From contig JBDXCV010000009.1 of assembly GCA_039980135.1 (NCBI GenBank), positions 567,854-631,853 of the forward strand: DNA of 64,000 nucleotides. Reading direction: 5' to 3'. A model generated the notes under the pieces. The model was not told where the DNA came from, ran no database searches, and was given only the letters and a program-made list of their open reading frames with translations. Shown here one piece after another: positions 49,625 through 58,657 of this stretch. A program made the translations under genes and the position numbers. How positions within the stretch are numbered: the stretch's first letter is position 1; every line of letters starts with the position of its first letter. This DNA is from Alphaproteobacteria bacterium (GTDB taxonomy: Bacteria; Pseudomonadota; Alphaproteobacteria; UBA6615).

Positions 49625-50686
49625 TTGGGCACCATTCATCAGATCGGCAACCTTGCCTTGCGGATGTTCCCAACGGAGACCGGGCACGGTCTTGCGTTGC
49701 GCGGGCTGGCCAATGGATTCGGGCCGCGCGAATCTGCCGACGATTTCCCGGTCCTCGACCAGACGGTCTTCGGTCAACGCTTCGCGAACCCGGTCGGCGT
49801 CTCTGCCGGCTTCGACAAGAACGCCGTCGCCGTCGCGGGCGTCGCGCGTCTCGGCGGCGGGTTCGTCGAGGTCGGGGGTGTCACCCCGCAACCACAGGCC
49901 GGCAATCCGCGCCCGCGACTGTTTCGCCTGACGCCCGACCGCGCTGCGATCAACCGTATGGGCTTCAACAATGACGGCGCCGATGCCGTCCTGCAGCGTC
50001 TCGTCCGGCAACAGGGCGAAACGGGGTGCCCCATCGGGGTCAACATGGCGGCAAACGCCACAAGCGCCGATCCGGCCCGGGATTTCGTCGACCTGGTGAC
50101 CCTGTTTGCCCCGGCCGTCGACTACCTGACCATCGATGTCTCCTGCCCCAACACGGAAAACGGCCAGGTCTTCCTGGAGCCCCGCGCGCTCGAGAATCTG
50201 CTTGCGCGTCTGAACACGGCCCGGGCGGAGACCGGCGTTCATCCGGCGATGGTCGCGAAGCTCGCCCCGGATCTCGAAGCGACGCATCTGGCAGAGCTGA
50301 TCGAAATCATCGTTGCCGCCGGCATCAACGCCATCACCCTGTGCAACACCACCACCGCCCGACCCGAGGCTCTACGCAGTCCGCACGCGGCACAACGGGG
50401 CGGCCTGTCAGGGGCTCCCCTGTTCGAGATGTCCAACGAGATGCTGCGCACGGTCTATCGGCAGACCGGCGGCAAGGTAACCCTGATCGGTGTCGGCGGC
50501 GTCCAGAGCGGTGCGGACGCGTATACCAAGATCCGCGCGGGCGCGAGCCTGGTGCAGGTCTATACGGGCCTCGTATTCGCCGGGCCCGGCCTGATCCAGA
50601 ACATCAAAAGAGACCTCGCCTCGTTCCTGGCGCGGGACGGGTATGCAAATATTTCGCAGGCCGTCGGCAGCGAACACAAGCCATGA
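49625..50686 (+). CDS. pyrD: Dihydroorotate dehydrogenase (class 2-like)
   Basis: A 353-aa quinone-linked pyrimidine enzyme. The N-terminal amphipathic extension (FPTETGHGLALRGLANG) and overall length fit class 2. NPVGVSAGFDKNA, then VEVGGVTPQPQAGNPRPRLFRL, the VAKLAPDL block and the C-terminal LIGVGGVQSGADAYTKIRAGASLVQVYTGL are all present. The catalytic-base position reads DVSCPNTENG (Cys174), whereas class 2 enzymes normally have Ser there. The TTG start at 49625 is uncertain; no ATG or SD fits upstream, and the next ATG (49664) would shorten the extension. Confidence 0.93.
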   Translation: MGTIHQIGNLALRMFPTETGHGLALRGLANGFGPRESADDFPVLDQTVFGQRFANPVGVSAGFDKNAVAVAGVARLGGGFVEVGGVTPQPQAGNPRPRLFRLTPDRAAINRMGFNNDGADAVLQRLVRQQGETGCPIGVNMAANATSADPARDFVDLVTLFAPAVDYLTIDVSCPNTENGQVFLEPRALENLLARLNTARAETGVHPAMVAKLAPDLEATHLAELIEIIVAAGINAITLCNTTTARPEALRSPHAAQRGGLSGAPLFEMSNEMLRTVYRQTGGKVTLIGVGGVQSGADAYTKIRAGASLVQVYTGLVFAGPGLIQNIKRDLASFLARDGYANISQAVGSEHKP

Positions 50687-50741
50687 TAGCCTCGCTTGGC
50701 GCCCCGAAAATCGTGCGCGAACCCATCCGCGGAGCGGCATA

Positions 50742-51185
50742 ATGCTCAAGAAACGCCGGGAAATTCTGATCATCGCGTTCGTCGCGGCTATCGTCGTCAT
50801 CGCGGGTCGCTTCTTCGCAGCCGAGAACGCCGAAACTGTGTCTGCGGCGGTCTCGGACACGCCGTTCTCCACGATCAACCAGCGCCCAGAACCGACCGAA
50901 CGGCAAGGCGACGCGATTGTCCTATCCCTGAGCGACAACGCGCCGAGCCGGCCCATACGCGTGGGCAGCAACCAATGCATCCAGTGGTGGGGTGAGCGTC
51001 CGGACGCATACCGGGTCGAGGTCGCCGGCATCGACGGCGACGACTGGCAGCCGAACGAGACGTTTCTCGCGAAGAAGAAAGCCGGCAACCCCGAGTATAA
51101 TTTCCCGGCCTGGTATCGCTTCACCGCCGCCGGTGACGAGACCACGCAACTCTCCTATCAGGTGCTGCGCGGTCTGTGTCAGTAG
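50742..51185 (+). CDS. 147-aa membrane-anchored periplasmic protein, unknown function
   Basis: It begins MLKKRREILIIAFVAAIVVIAGRFFAA (anchor about 8-25), followed by a soluble domain with NQCIQWWGERPDAYRVEV and PEYNFPAWYRFTAAGDETTQ, ending LRGLCQ (two cysteines, possibly a disulfide). The ATG has GGAG 7 nt upstream. It lies 55 nt after pyrD on the same strand. I do not recognise the family. Confidence 0.72.
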   Translation: MLKKRREILIIAFVAAIVVIAGRFFAAENAETVSAAVSDTPFSTINQRPEPTERQGDAIVLSLSDNAPSRPIRVGSNQCIQWWGERPDAYRVEVAGIDGDDWQPNETFLAKKKAGNPEYNFPAWYRFTAAGDETTQLSYQVLRGLCQ

Positions 51186-51429
51186 GGCCCGCCGAGAAGC
51201 TTTGCCCCCACGCGTGATTGCCGGAAATGGCCCGCAGGCGCGAATTATCCTGAATTTCGAGACCAAATCTTGTGCCGCGCGATTCGCCCCTGACGCGGTG
51301 CTGCGCGTTGACTCGCCCGGGGCTGTTACCTACAGTCCGCGCGAAATTTGGCCGGGGCATATGCCGGGTTTTTTCTCACCGATAACCAACGTCCGGCACT
51401 AAGAAACAGGCGTGCGAGGAGGCACAAAA
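51186..51429 (+). promoter_or_regulatory. Leader region with candidate promoter and terminator-like hairpin (attenuator?)
   Basis: This 244-nt gap holds TTGACT (51308-51313), a 17-nt spacer and TACAGT (51331-51336), the best sigma70-like promoter I see nearby. About 15 nt after the expected start, CCGG-GGCATATG-CCGG (51352-51367) is followed by G and TTTTTT (51369-51374), a hairpin plus T-run. The SD (AGGAGG) of the next gene lies at 51416-51421. A 13-codon ORF starts at 51361, but it is not rich in any one amino acid. Confidence 0.45.
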
Positions 51430-52656
51430 ATGACCGATACACCGTGGAAAACAGACGACTGGTTCACCAGCCCCTGGAACTTCGCACCCGAAGTGACCAA
51501 GGACTGGAAGTTCCCCGACAACATCCGCATCCACGACGTCACCCTGCGTGACGGCGAGCAGCAGGCGGGACTCGCGTTTGACTTCGACGACAAGATTCGG
51601 ATCGCCGAAGGCCTCGCGGAAGTCGGCGTTCAGCGCATCGAGGCCGGCATGCCGGTCGTCTCCAAGGACGATGCCAGGGTCGTCGAGGAGCTCGCCAAGC
51701 GCGACTTCGGACCGACCGTCTATGCGTTCGCCCGCTGCATGGTCGACGACGTCAAGCGCGCCGTGGATGCCGGCGTCGGCGGCGTCATCATGGAAGTCCC
51801 CGCCAGCCCCCATCTGATCCAGTATGGCTATCAGTGGGATATGGAGCGGGCCGTCGATCTTTCGATCGAATCCACCAAATTTGCCCATGACAACGGCCTC
51901 GAGGTCGTGTTCTTCCCGATCGATTTCACCCGTTCGGACCTGAAGTGGGTCATCGACCTGATCGATCGCGTCGGCAAGGAAGGCCATATGGACGGCCTCG
52001 CGCTGGTCGACACGATGGGCGCCACCTCGATCCACGCGATGCAGTATTTCGTGCGCTCGATGAAGGAACGCTTCCCGGACATCCCCATGGAAGCCCATTT
52101 CCACATGGATTACGGCATGGGCGTGGCGAACACGATCATGGCCCTGTCCGAGGGTGTTGAAGTCATCCAGTCCACCGTCCTGGGTGTCGGCGAACGCGCC
52201 GGCAACGTCCCCATGGAAGAGACCGTGATGGCGTTGCGCACGCTTTACGACATCGACATCGGCATCAAGCTCGACAAGCTGAAATGGCTGGCCGACATGG
52301 TCCGTGACGTCACCGGCGTCGTGGTTCCGTCGAACCGACCCGTCGTCGGCGACGACCTGTTCAAGGTCGAGTCCGGCATCATCGCCACCTGGCTTCTGAA
52401 TTGCGGTGACGAGTATCAGACCGAAGTCATGCCATTCCGTCCGCGCATGGTCGGCCAGGCCGAGCCGGAGACCGTCATGGGCAAGGGCTCGGGCATCGAT
52501 ACGGTCAAGCAGTGGCTCGAGCGCAACCAGATCCGCGTCGAAGAGACCAAGGCCATGGAAATCCTGATGGCCGTCAAGGACTGGGCACTGATCCACAAGC
52601 GCCTGATGAAGGAAGACGAGTTCAAGGCGTTGGCCGAGAGCCTGCTCGACGACTAA
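51430..52656 (+). CDS. HMGL-like (pyruvate carboxyltransferase domain) enzyme
   Basis: A 408-aa TIM-barrel acyl-CoA aldolase/synthase family member. HDVTLRDGEQQAGLAF (metal Asp in TLRDG) starts the barrel at about residue 35, and the metal-binding HFHMDYGMGVAN supplies the HxH histidines. GVGERAGN is the synthase-family signature. The family includes 2-isopropylmalate, citramalate and homocitrate synthases; this protein lacks the C-terminal LeuA regulatory domain, so the product cannot be assigned. AGGAGG lies 8 nt upstream and a strong terminator follows at 52687. Confidence 0.85.
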   Translation: MTDTPWKTDDWFTSPWNFAPEVTKDWKFPDNIRIHDVTLRDGEQQAGLAFDFDDKIRIAEGLAEVGVQRIEAGMPVVSKDDARVVEELAKRDFGPTVYAFARCMVDDVKRAVDAGVGGVIMEVPASPHLIQYGYQWDMERAVDLSIESTKFAHDNGLEVVFFPIDFTRSDLKWVIDLIDRVGKEGHMDGLALVDTMGATSIHAMQYFVRSMKERFPDIPMEAHFHMDYGMGVANTIMALSEGVEVIQSTVLGVGERAGNVPMEETVMALRTLYDIDIGIKLDKLKWLADMVRDVTGVVVPSNRPVVGDDLFKVESGIIATWLLNCGDEYQTEVMPFRPRMVGQAEPETVMGKGSGIDTVKQWLERNQIRVEETKAMEILMAVKDWALIHKRLMKEDEFKALAESLLDD

Positions 52657-52686
52657 AGCCTGATCGTCTTCCGACGACACGTTGCG

Positions 52687-52714
52687 AAACCCCTCCCCTT
52701 CGGGAGGGGTTTTT
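52687..52714 (+). terminator. Intrinsic terminator of the HMGL-like gene
   Basis: AAACCCCTCCC, loop CTTC, GGGAGGGGTTT, then more T: an 11-bp perfect stem with five T residues at 52710-52714. It lies 30 nt past the stop codon and is the strongest intrinsic terminator in the window. Confidence 0.92.
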
Positions 52715-52728
52715 CGTTTAGGCCGTTG

Positions 52729-52750
52729 GATTCTCGTATGTCGGAGAATC
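52729..52750. promoter_or_regulatory. Inverted repeat upstream of the RidA gene
   Basis: GATTCTC-GTATGTCG-GAGAATC has perfect 7-bp arms and an 8-nt spacer. It sits between the terminator and the RidA start, so it may be an operator or an mRNA hairpin. Confidence 0.4.
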
Positions 52751-52800
52751 GGTATCGCATAGCATCAGGCTCGGCGCGGCTATCAACCCGGAGACAAAAA

Positions 52801-53190
52801 ATGGAACGCAGTCTGGTACTGAACGGCAATCCGATGGAGGAAATCGTCGGGTTTGCCCGTGCCGTAAGGGTCGGGCCATACATCTCTATCGGCGGGACCG
52901 CCCCGGTTGGCCCCGACGGGAAAACCGTCGGGGTCGGTGACGCCGCAAGGCAGGCCGAGCGCTGCTTCGAGATCGCCGGAGACGCGCTCGAACGCGCGGG
53001 TTCCGGCTGGCACGATGTGGTGCGGACACGCCTGATCCTGACCGACATCGATGACTGGAAGGCCGTGGTCGATGTGCGGGCGAAGTTCTGCCGCGAGGCC
53101 AAGCCGGTGGACACCATCATGCAGGTGATACGCTTCGTGAACCCGGAATGGCTTGTCGAGATCGAGGTGGACGCCGTTGTTGCCGACTAG
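52801..53190 (+). CDS. RidA/YjgF/YER057c/UK114 family protein
   Basis: A 129-aa trimer-forming family that deaminates reactive enamine/imine intermediates in its RidA branch. It has AVRVGPYISIGGTAPVGPDGKTV, RLILTDIDDWKAVV, then a C-terminal block VNPEWLVEIEVDAVV. The canonical RidA Arg (in R-x-x-V-x-V) is not obvious at the expected place, so this may be a non-deaminase branch. GGAG lies 7 nt upstream of the ATG. Confidence 0.85.
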   Translation: MERSLVLNGNPMEEIVGFARAVRVGPYISIGGTAPVGPDGKTVGVGDAARQAERCFEIAGDALERAGSGWHDVVRTRLILTDIDDWKAVVDVRAKFCREAKPVDTIMQVIRFVNPEWLVEIEVDAVVAD

Positions 53191-53255
53191 AGCCTGATTA
53201 ACTCGAAGTCAGCTGCGAATCCCGCCAGGCGAGAGACGGGTTTACGCGTGGAGAA

Positions 53256-56200
53256 TCAGTCACCGAATTCATCGTTGCCGAACACCGGCCCGGCCGGCTG
53301 TGACGGTGACGAGGACCGGGATTCCTCGGGCGCTGCGCGGCGCGCCGTGAACGGCACCTTGCCGGATGCCGCAATCTTGTAATCTCCGCCCTCACCGATC
53401 AGGCTGAAGGGCGCCCAGAAAATCGGATGGGCATAGGAGAAGGCGGGCTTGCCCGTCTCCGGATCGACAAAGCCGGGTCCGTCGATCAGCGCAATCTGAG
53501 CCTGGCGCAGCGCCTCGGCTCGGGTGAGCCCGGGCTGCTGCGTCTGCCGCGTGAATATGTCAGTGGTCAGCAACCGCGCGGACGTCGTCTCGACCGGCCA
53601 ATTCGACACCAGGAGCGCCCGCGTTCCGGCATAAAAGAAGGCGCGCCCAAGGCCTGACACGGCTTCCGCACCGGCCCCGGCGGCCGTGCCGGTATTGCAG
53701 GCCGACAGCACCACCCAGTCGGCATTCATCTCAAGCTCGAATATTTCCCCCATCTGCAGCAGACCGTCACCATTCTGATCGCCCGCGATATGCGGCGCGG
53801 TCAATGCAAGCGCCGGTTCGACCAGGCCATCGAGGTCACCGGGAACGAGGCCGTGGGTCGCGAACGCCACAACCCGGTACGCGTCGAGCGGCGCGGCGCG
53901 AACCGATTGCTCATTCGCCTGTTTACCGATGAACACATCGCGCGCCGGATCAGCGTCCAATGCGCTGGCCATGGTGCGAATTTCATCGGCCGTATCGGGC
54001 AAACGCGGGAGTTGCGAGAATTGCGCGGCATCGACCTCCTGCGTTCGCGGCAATGATCGCAGACGCACGGGTACATTGCGCAGTTGCAGACCGCCACGAC
54101 TGATGAGATCGCCCTGCGCGCCGGGCAAGGGAGTCTGGGAGCGTTGCGCATCATTGAAAACGGGGTCCCCGAAGCCCAGGAACGCGCGGTCTGCCTGGCC
54201 CGTCCCGGACAAGGACCGCAGCGCCACAAGTGACGCAACCGACGGCATCACCATCACCGAATGTGTCCGGGCCAGCCAGGGCACGTCCCGATACCGGTCG
54301 AAGAGTTGTGCATTGTCGGCACCCGCCGCCGCCGTCGCCGTCGGCAGCAATGCGAATGGAATTTGGCCCAACGGGCCGTCTGCGACGACAATCAAGTTGG
54401 GCGTTTCATTCCATCCATCGGCCACAGGCGCCAACAGGCTTTGGTAAATGCGATGCGCCAGGCGCGTGTCAAAATCCGGGATATCGGCCAGCGTGCTCGC
54501 CTGCGGGTCCAGCGCGCGACGCAATTGCGTCGCGGCCGCGCCGAGCCGCACCCGGCCGATCCCCGCCACCTTGAACCCGACATCGCCGGACTTGCCGAAG
54601 GCCCACACATATGTCCGGTCGTCATCTACATAGGTCACGAAAATGGACTCGTCGTCCGCGAGCGCATTGCGCACGTCTGCAAGTTCAGACGGCGGCGGAT
54701 CGATCAGGCGGATATAATCGGGGAACCGATCCTCCAGATCCTCGCGCACCTCCGCGCGCTCCCCGCGCAGAGCATCGATATTCTCGCGCAAATCACGCGT
54801 GGCAGACGCATCACTCTGACCTTCCGGCGCGGATTGCAACGCGGTGAGGAGGCCAAACAACGCCGCGATCTGGCGCAGCAGATCCTGCTCCTGACGGACC
54901 AGCTTCGCGAGCTGCGCATCGCGTGCCGCCGCGCGTGCGCTCGACTGCGCGACCGCCCGCTGGACCGAGCTCCCCCGGGCCGCGTCCGAGATCCGGAACG
55001 CCTCCGCCGCGATAGCCGCACGCTCTTCCGGAGATGGCACATTGCCGTAGATATGGGCGAGGACGCCCATATAGCCTTCAAGCACGGCGCGCAGGCGGAT
55101 GGAACGCGCCGTGGCGCTGGTTTCTTCGCCCTCAACATCGCGCGAACGCGACAAGAGAATCGGCAGGGCTTTGCGAAAATCCGCAAGCGCTCGCTCATGT
55201 TCGCCCTTGTGATACAAGCCGATCGCGACGATCCCGCGCGCCATCGCCGCGTTGAAATGTTTTTCGCCCAGGCGGCGCAAGCTTCGTTGCGCCAAATCGT
55301 TCGCGATGCGCAAGCCGGCATCGAACTCACCCACCTCGTAGTAGATCAGGGCGGAATCGACCGTCGCGGCGATACTGCGCCGGCGCAACTGTTCCTTGCC
55401 AGCGGTCAGCCGATCGACGTCACGCACGATCTCCGCAGCCGCCTCCCACTCCCCCTGACCGGCAAGCGCCCGCGCCAGACCGATGCGAACACGCAGGAGA
55501 TTCACCGAAGTCTCCCGCGCGCCCAATTGTCTCAGGATAGCCTCGGATTCCCGCCCCAGAGCGACCGCCTCGTCGAATCGGCCTTGCACAAAAACAGTGC
55601 GGCCCAGGAAGTCAATGACATTCGCCGATGTCGGCGTCAGTTTCCCGTAGTCGCGAATGTTGCGGCGCATTGCGTCGCGCATCTGCGCTTCCGCCTCGAC
55701 TTCGCGTCCGAGCGTCATCAGCATCCGCGTACGCGTGATCTGCAAACTTGTCAGCCGGCCATCCAGCAGGACGCGTGCCTGGGGGGTGCGGCCCAGGAAG
55801 GCGGCCGCACTCGTGAGTTCGGATATCGCTTCGACGATGATTTTCTCGGCATCTTCATGCTTCCCACGCGCCGCGAGAACCCGGGCATCGGCATCCAGAA
55901 TCTGATGGTTTGCCATGCTCCGGCGTGGTGGCGGAACCCGCGCGGGGAGCCGGCGATAGATGGCGCGCATATCCTCTATCAGGTTTTCAGCGCGTGGCAG
56001 TCGGCCCATGCCCAGCTCCGCGCGCGCCAGCTGTGCCATGCCGCTGATGCGACGTCCCGGCGGCAGATCACGCTCGGAGTCGACGCGCACCCGGGCCGCC
56101 TTGAGGGCGCCACCTATGTTACCGGCCCGATTTTCCGCAAAGCCGAGATCACGGGCAATCGTGGCAACAGGACCATTATTCCTTTGGGCCAGCGCAAGGG

Positions 56201-56483
56201 CCTGGCGCAGATCTTCGATGGATTGCTGAATCCGGCCCAGTACGCCGGCCGCGTTCCCGCGCTGCTGAAAGAAGCGCGCCAGTGCCACGCCTTGCATGCT
56301 CGACGGCGGCTCCCCGTCGGCAATCGCTCGCACACCCGCCGCGCCGCCCGCCTGCTGTGCAAACCCGGCTGGTGACCCCGCCAGTGCCAAACCAAGGATC
56401 AGGACCATCGCCAAGGCGAACAACCACGCGCGTCCCGGCCCGGGTTCAGATATCCTCAGCTTCGTTCCGAACATCGTCGTCAT
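53256..56483 (-). CDS. Exported TPR-CHAT (caspase-like protease) protein
   Basis: A 1075-aa protein. It has a signal peptide with a hydrophobic core (WLFALAMVLILGLALAGSPAG) and probable cleavage near FAQ-QAG (about 45). TPR-type helical repeats follow (about 55-500), then a coiled coil (about 505-585) and a C-terminal CHAT domain (about 600-1030). The CHAT dyad is intact: His877 in AFATHGLVPGDLDG and Cys929 in VVLSACNTGTAAG; GEIFELEMNADW and SNWPVET are further CHAT landmarks. The tail (about 45 aa) is disordered. The ATG at 56483 has GAGGGA 6 nt upstream. It is last in the CHASE2-cyclase operon. It probably acts as an envelope protease or scaffold; the target is unknown. Confidence 0.9.
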   Translation of the reverse strand: MTTMFGTKLRISEPGPGRAWLFALAMVLILGLALAGSPAGFAQQAGGAAGVRAIADGEPPSSMQGVALARFFQQRGNAAGVLGRIQQSIEDLRQALALAQRNNGPVATIARDLGFAENRAGNIGGALKAARVRVDSERDLPPGRRISGMAQLARAELGMGRLPRAENLIEDMRAIYRRLPARVPPPRRSMANHQILDADARVLAARGKHEDAEKIIVEAISELTSAAAFLGRTPQARVLLDGRLTSLQITRTRMLMTLGREVEAEAQMRDAMRRNIRDYGKLTPTSANVIDFLGRTVFVQGRFDEAVALGRESEAILRQLGARETSVNLLRVRIGLARALAGQGEWEAAAEIVRDVDRLTAGKEQLRRRSIAATVDSALIYYEVGEFDAGLRIANDLAQRSLRRLGEKHFNAAMARGIVAIGLYHKGEHERALADFRKALPILLSRSRDVEGEETSATARSIRLRAVLEGYMGVLAHIYGNVPSPEERAAIAAEAFRISDAARGSSVQRAVAQSSARAAARDAQLAKLVRQEQDLLRQIAALFGLLTALQSAPEGQSDASATRDLRENIDALRGERAEVREDLEDRFPDYIRLIDPPPSELADVRNALADDESIFVTYVDDDRTYVWAFGKSGDVGFKVAGIGRVRLGAAATQLRRALDPQASTLADIPDFDTRLAHRIYQSLLAPVADGWNETPNLIVVADGPLGQIPFALLPTATAAAGADNAQLFDRYRDVPWLARTHSVMVMPSVASLVALRSLSGTGQADRAFLGFGDPVFNDAQRSQTPLPGAQGDLISRGGLQLRNVPVRLRSLPRTQEVDAAQFSQLPRLPDTADEIRTMASALDADPARDVFIGKQANEQSVRAAPLDAYRVVAFATHGLVPGDLDGLVEPALALTAPHIAGDQNGDGLLQMGEIFELEMNADWVVLSACNTGTAAGAGAEAVSGLGRAFFYAGTRALLVSNWPVETTSARLLTTDIFTRQTQQPGLTRAEALRQAQIALIDGPGFVDPETGKPAFSYAHPIFWAPFSLIGEGGDYKIAASGKVPFTARRAAPEESRSSSPSQPAGPVFGNDEFGD

Positions 56484-56538
56484 CAGCTTTCCCTCACTGA
56501 CACGCACATGTTTGCAAGTATAACCGGTTGAAACCACC

Positions 56539-58656
56539 CTATTTCGCATCGAGCGCATAGACGCCGTCCCAGGCTTCCGGCGGCTCGGCCGCAAGCCTCC
56601 GGGCGCGCGCCGCCATCGCCGCCGCCGGCGAATCTTCAGCGGAAATCGTTTCCCACAGCGCCGCCGCCGCCTCGAACCGACCGGCCGCGTAGTCCGCCAA
56701 CGCCTGCGCATACACCGAACGCGTCCCGGCCGATGTCCCCTCCGCCGGCGAACACAGACCCACCGGCTCCGCCCGGCCCACAACGCGCACGTGATCGATC
56801 GTGCGAAACTCGACTGCCGCGCGGCACCGCGCGACGGTAGAATCGGATACCAGAATATTGGAACCATAGGCCTTGTTCGCACCCTCGAGGCGCGCGGCCA
56901 AATTCACGGCATCGCCCATCACCGTGTAGTTGAAACGGCGCGCGGACCCGATATTGCCGACGAGAATGCGGCCCGTATTGATTCCGATGCGCTGGTTCAG
57001 CTCGATGTCATGGTCAGCCTTCATGTCACGGTTGAGATCCTCGATCCGGCGCTGACATTCCATTGCGGCGGCGACCGCGTTGTCGGCATGATTGGCATCA
57101 TGATGGGGGGCACCAAAGACGGCGACGATGGCGTCCCCGATATACTTGTCTACGAAACCGCCATGCCGCTCGATGACGTCGGTCATCGCCGACAGATACT
57201 CGTTCAGGATCCGGACCAGGTTTCCGGGACTGATGCCTTCCGACAGGGTTGCGAAACTGGCGAGGTCGGAGAAGAATACTGTCAGCTCGCGCGTCTCGCC
57301 GCCCAGCGCCGGCATCTCGTTGCGCTCCACCATCTGCTCGATGATCGAGGGCGCGAGATAAAGCCCGAACATCCGGCGCAGCATCCGCTTGTCGCGATCG
57401 GCAACGGTGAACCGGTACGCCCCCATCAGCGCAAAGACGATCGCAACGGCGATGGGCGGGTCATAAAGCGGGACCACCAGCCCCTTGTGGAAAAGCACCA
57501 CCGCCGCGCCCACCCACAGGCCAGCGACCAGAACCGCCAACGTGCCGGCAAGCCACGCGCTGAACCAGATCGTGGCGACGCCGACGACGGTGGCCAGCGC
57601 CAGGGTAATCATTCCCGTCGCGCCAGGTCCGGCCTGGGCCAGAAGATTTCCGTGCAGCAGATTATTCACCGCGAACGCGTGCATATAGACGCCGGGAACG
57701 CTGTCGCGCGTGATCCCCGGGTCGAGCACACCGGGGAGTTCATCAAGAGTACAGCGGGGTGCGAACGCCGCAAGGTCGGGCGCCGTGGCGAACCGGAGCG
57801 ATGAAAGTTTTCGATCCTCGACATCGAGGACCGCGCCGAACAGGACGACCTTTCCGGCAAAATGCCGTGCGAAGAAGTCACGGTCCCCCGCCTGGGCGCA
57901 GGCATGCAGGTCGGCGAAGGAGTAAGTCGGAATGCCCCGCTGATCATCGTCAAAGTTGATCAGCATGTTGTTGCCCGTCACGGTCGGCAATGGCGCACCA
58001 TCCAGGTGCGCATGGCCGGTATCATCGAAAATCAGTCGCTCACCGAGCGCACGTGCGGCGAGTTCGAGGGCCAAAGAGGGTTCGAACTGCGGCACCTCGT
58101 CGCCACCCGCGCGCGCGAGGCTGACCGGCACACCCCGCACGATTCCATCTGCGTCGGAGTAAAGATTCGCGGCCCGGATGTTTGCCCCATGGCCGACCGC
58201 AAAACGTTGGCCGACATTGGGAAGAATCGGTTGCGTTGAGTGCTGCACCTTGCTGAGCACAATCTCCCCCGCGCGACCGAGCCGGCGCAGGCTCTGCAGG
58301 AATTCCCGATCGAACCCGCGTATCTGGGAGGCCACGCTCGTGGGCAGGATGATATCCATGCCGATAACCGCGGCATCAGCTTCGGCGACGGCATCGAACA
58401 CCTGGGCGATCTCCCCGGTCCACATCACCTTCGGAATGTTGTCAAAGGGCGCACGCCGATAGGTTTCCTCGTCGATGGCGATCACGACGGTCGGCGATTC
58501 AGACCGCTCAAACTGGGGACCGAACACGGCCTGACGCAACCAGACGAGGCTGTCCGTTGACAGGCCGTCCAGCGTACTCGACCACGGCCCGGATACCGCA
58601 ACCGTTGCGGCTGTGGCCGCCAATGCAGCTGCAATCAGGGCTTTCAATCGCGCCAA
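56539..58656 (-). CDS. CHASE2-domain class III adenylate cyclase
   Basis: A 705-aa inner-membrane receptor cyclase. It has an N-terminal TM, a large periplasmic CHASE2 sensor (about 30-340, with VVIAIDEETYRR and AVIGMDIILP), then three TM helices (about 345-420), then the cytoplasmic cyclase. Catalytic residues are the metal ligand Asp464 in FFSDLA, Lys504 and the second metal Asp508 in DKYIGD, and FNYTVMGDAVNLAARLE with Asp at the purine-selective position, so ATP is the probable substrate. A short helical C-terminus follows. It starts 1 nt after the preceding gene. Confidence 0.93.
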   Translation of the reverse strand: MARLKALIAAALAATAATVAVSGPWSSTLDGLSTDSLVWLRQAVFGPQFERSESPTVVIAIDEETYRRAPFDNIPKVMWTGEIAQVFDAVAEADAAVIGMDIILPTSVASQIRGFDREFLQSLRRLGRAGEIVLSKVQHSTQPILPNVGQRFAVGHGANIRAANLYSDADGIVRGVPVSLARAGGDEVPQFEPSLALELAARALGERLIFDDTGHAHLDGAPLPTVTGNNMLINFDDDQRGIPTYSFADLHACAQAGDRDFFARHFAGKVVLFGAVLDVEDRKLSSLRFATAPDLAAFAPRCTLDELPGVLDPGITRDSVPGVYMHAFAVNNLLHGNLLAQAGPGATGMITLALATVVGVATIWFSAWLAGTLAVLVAGLWVGAAVVLFHKGLVVPLYDPPIAVAIVFALMGAYRFTVADRDKRMLRRMFGLYLAPSIIEQMVERNEMPALGGETRELTVFFSDLASFATLSEGISPGNLVRILNEYLSAMTDVIERHGGFVDKYIGDAIVAVFGAPHHDANHADNAVAAAMECQRRIEDLNRDMKADHDIELNQRIGINTGRILVGNIGSARRFNYTVMGDAVNLAARLEGANKAYGSNILVSDSTVARCRAAVEFRTIDHVRVVGRAEPVGLCSPAEGTSAGTRSVYAQALADYAAGRFEAAAALWETISAEDSPAAAMAARARRLAAEPPEAWDGVYALDAK

Positions 58657-58657
58657 T

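Noticed and set aside
54261-56375. Plus-strand 704-codon open frame opposite the CHAT gene
   Set aside because: Long antisense frames are common at this GC content; the minus strand has a signal peptide, helical repeats and an intact CHAT dyad.
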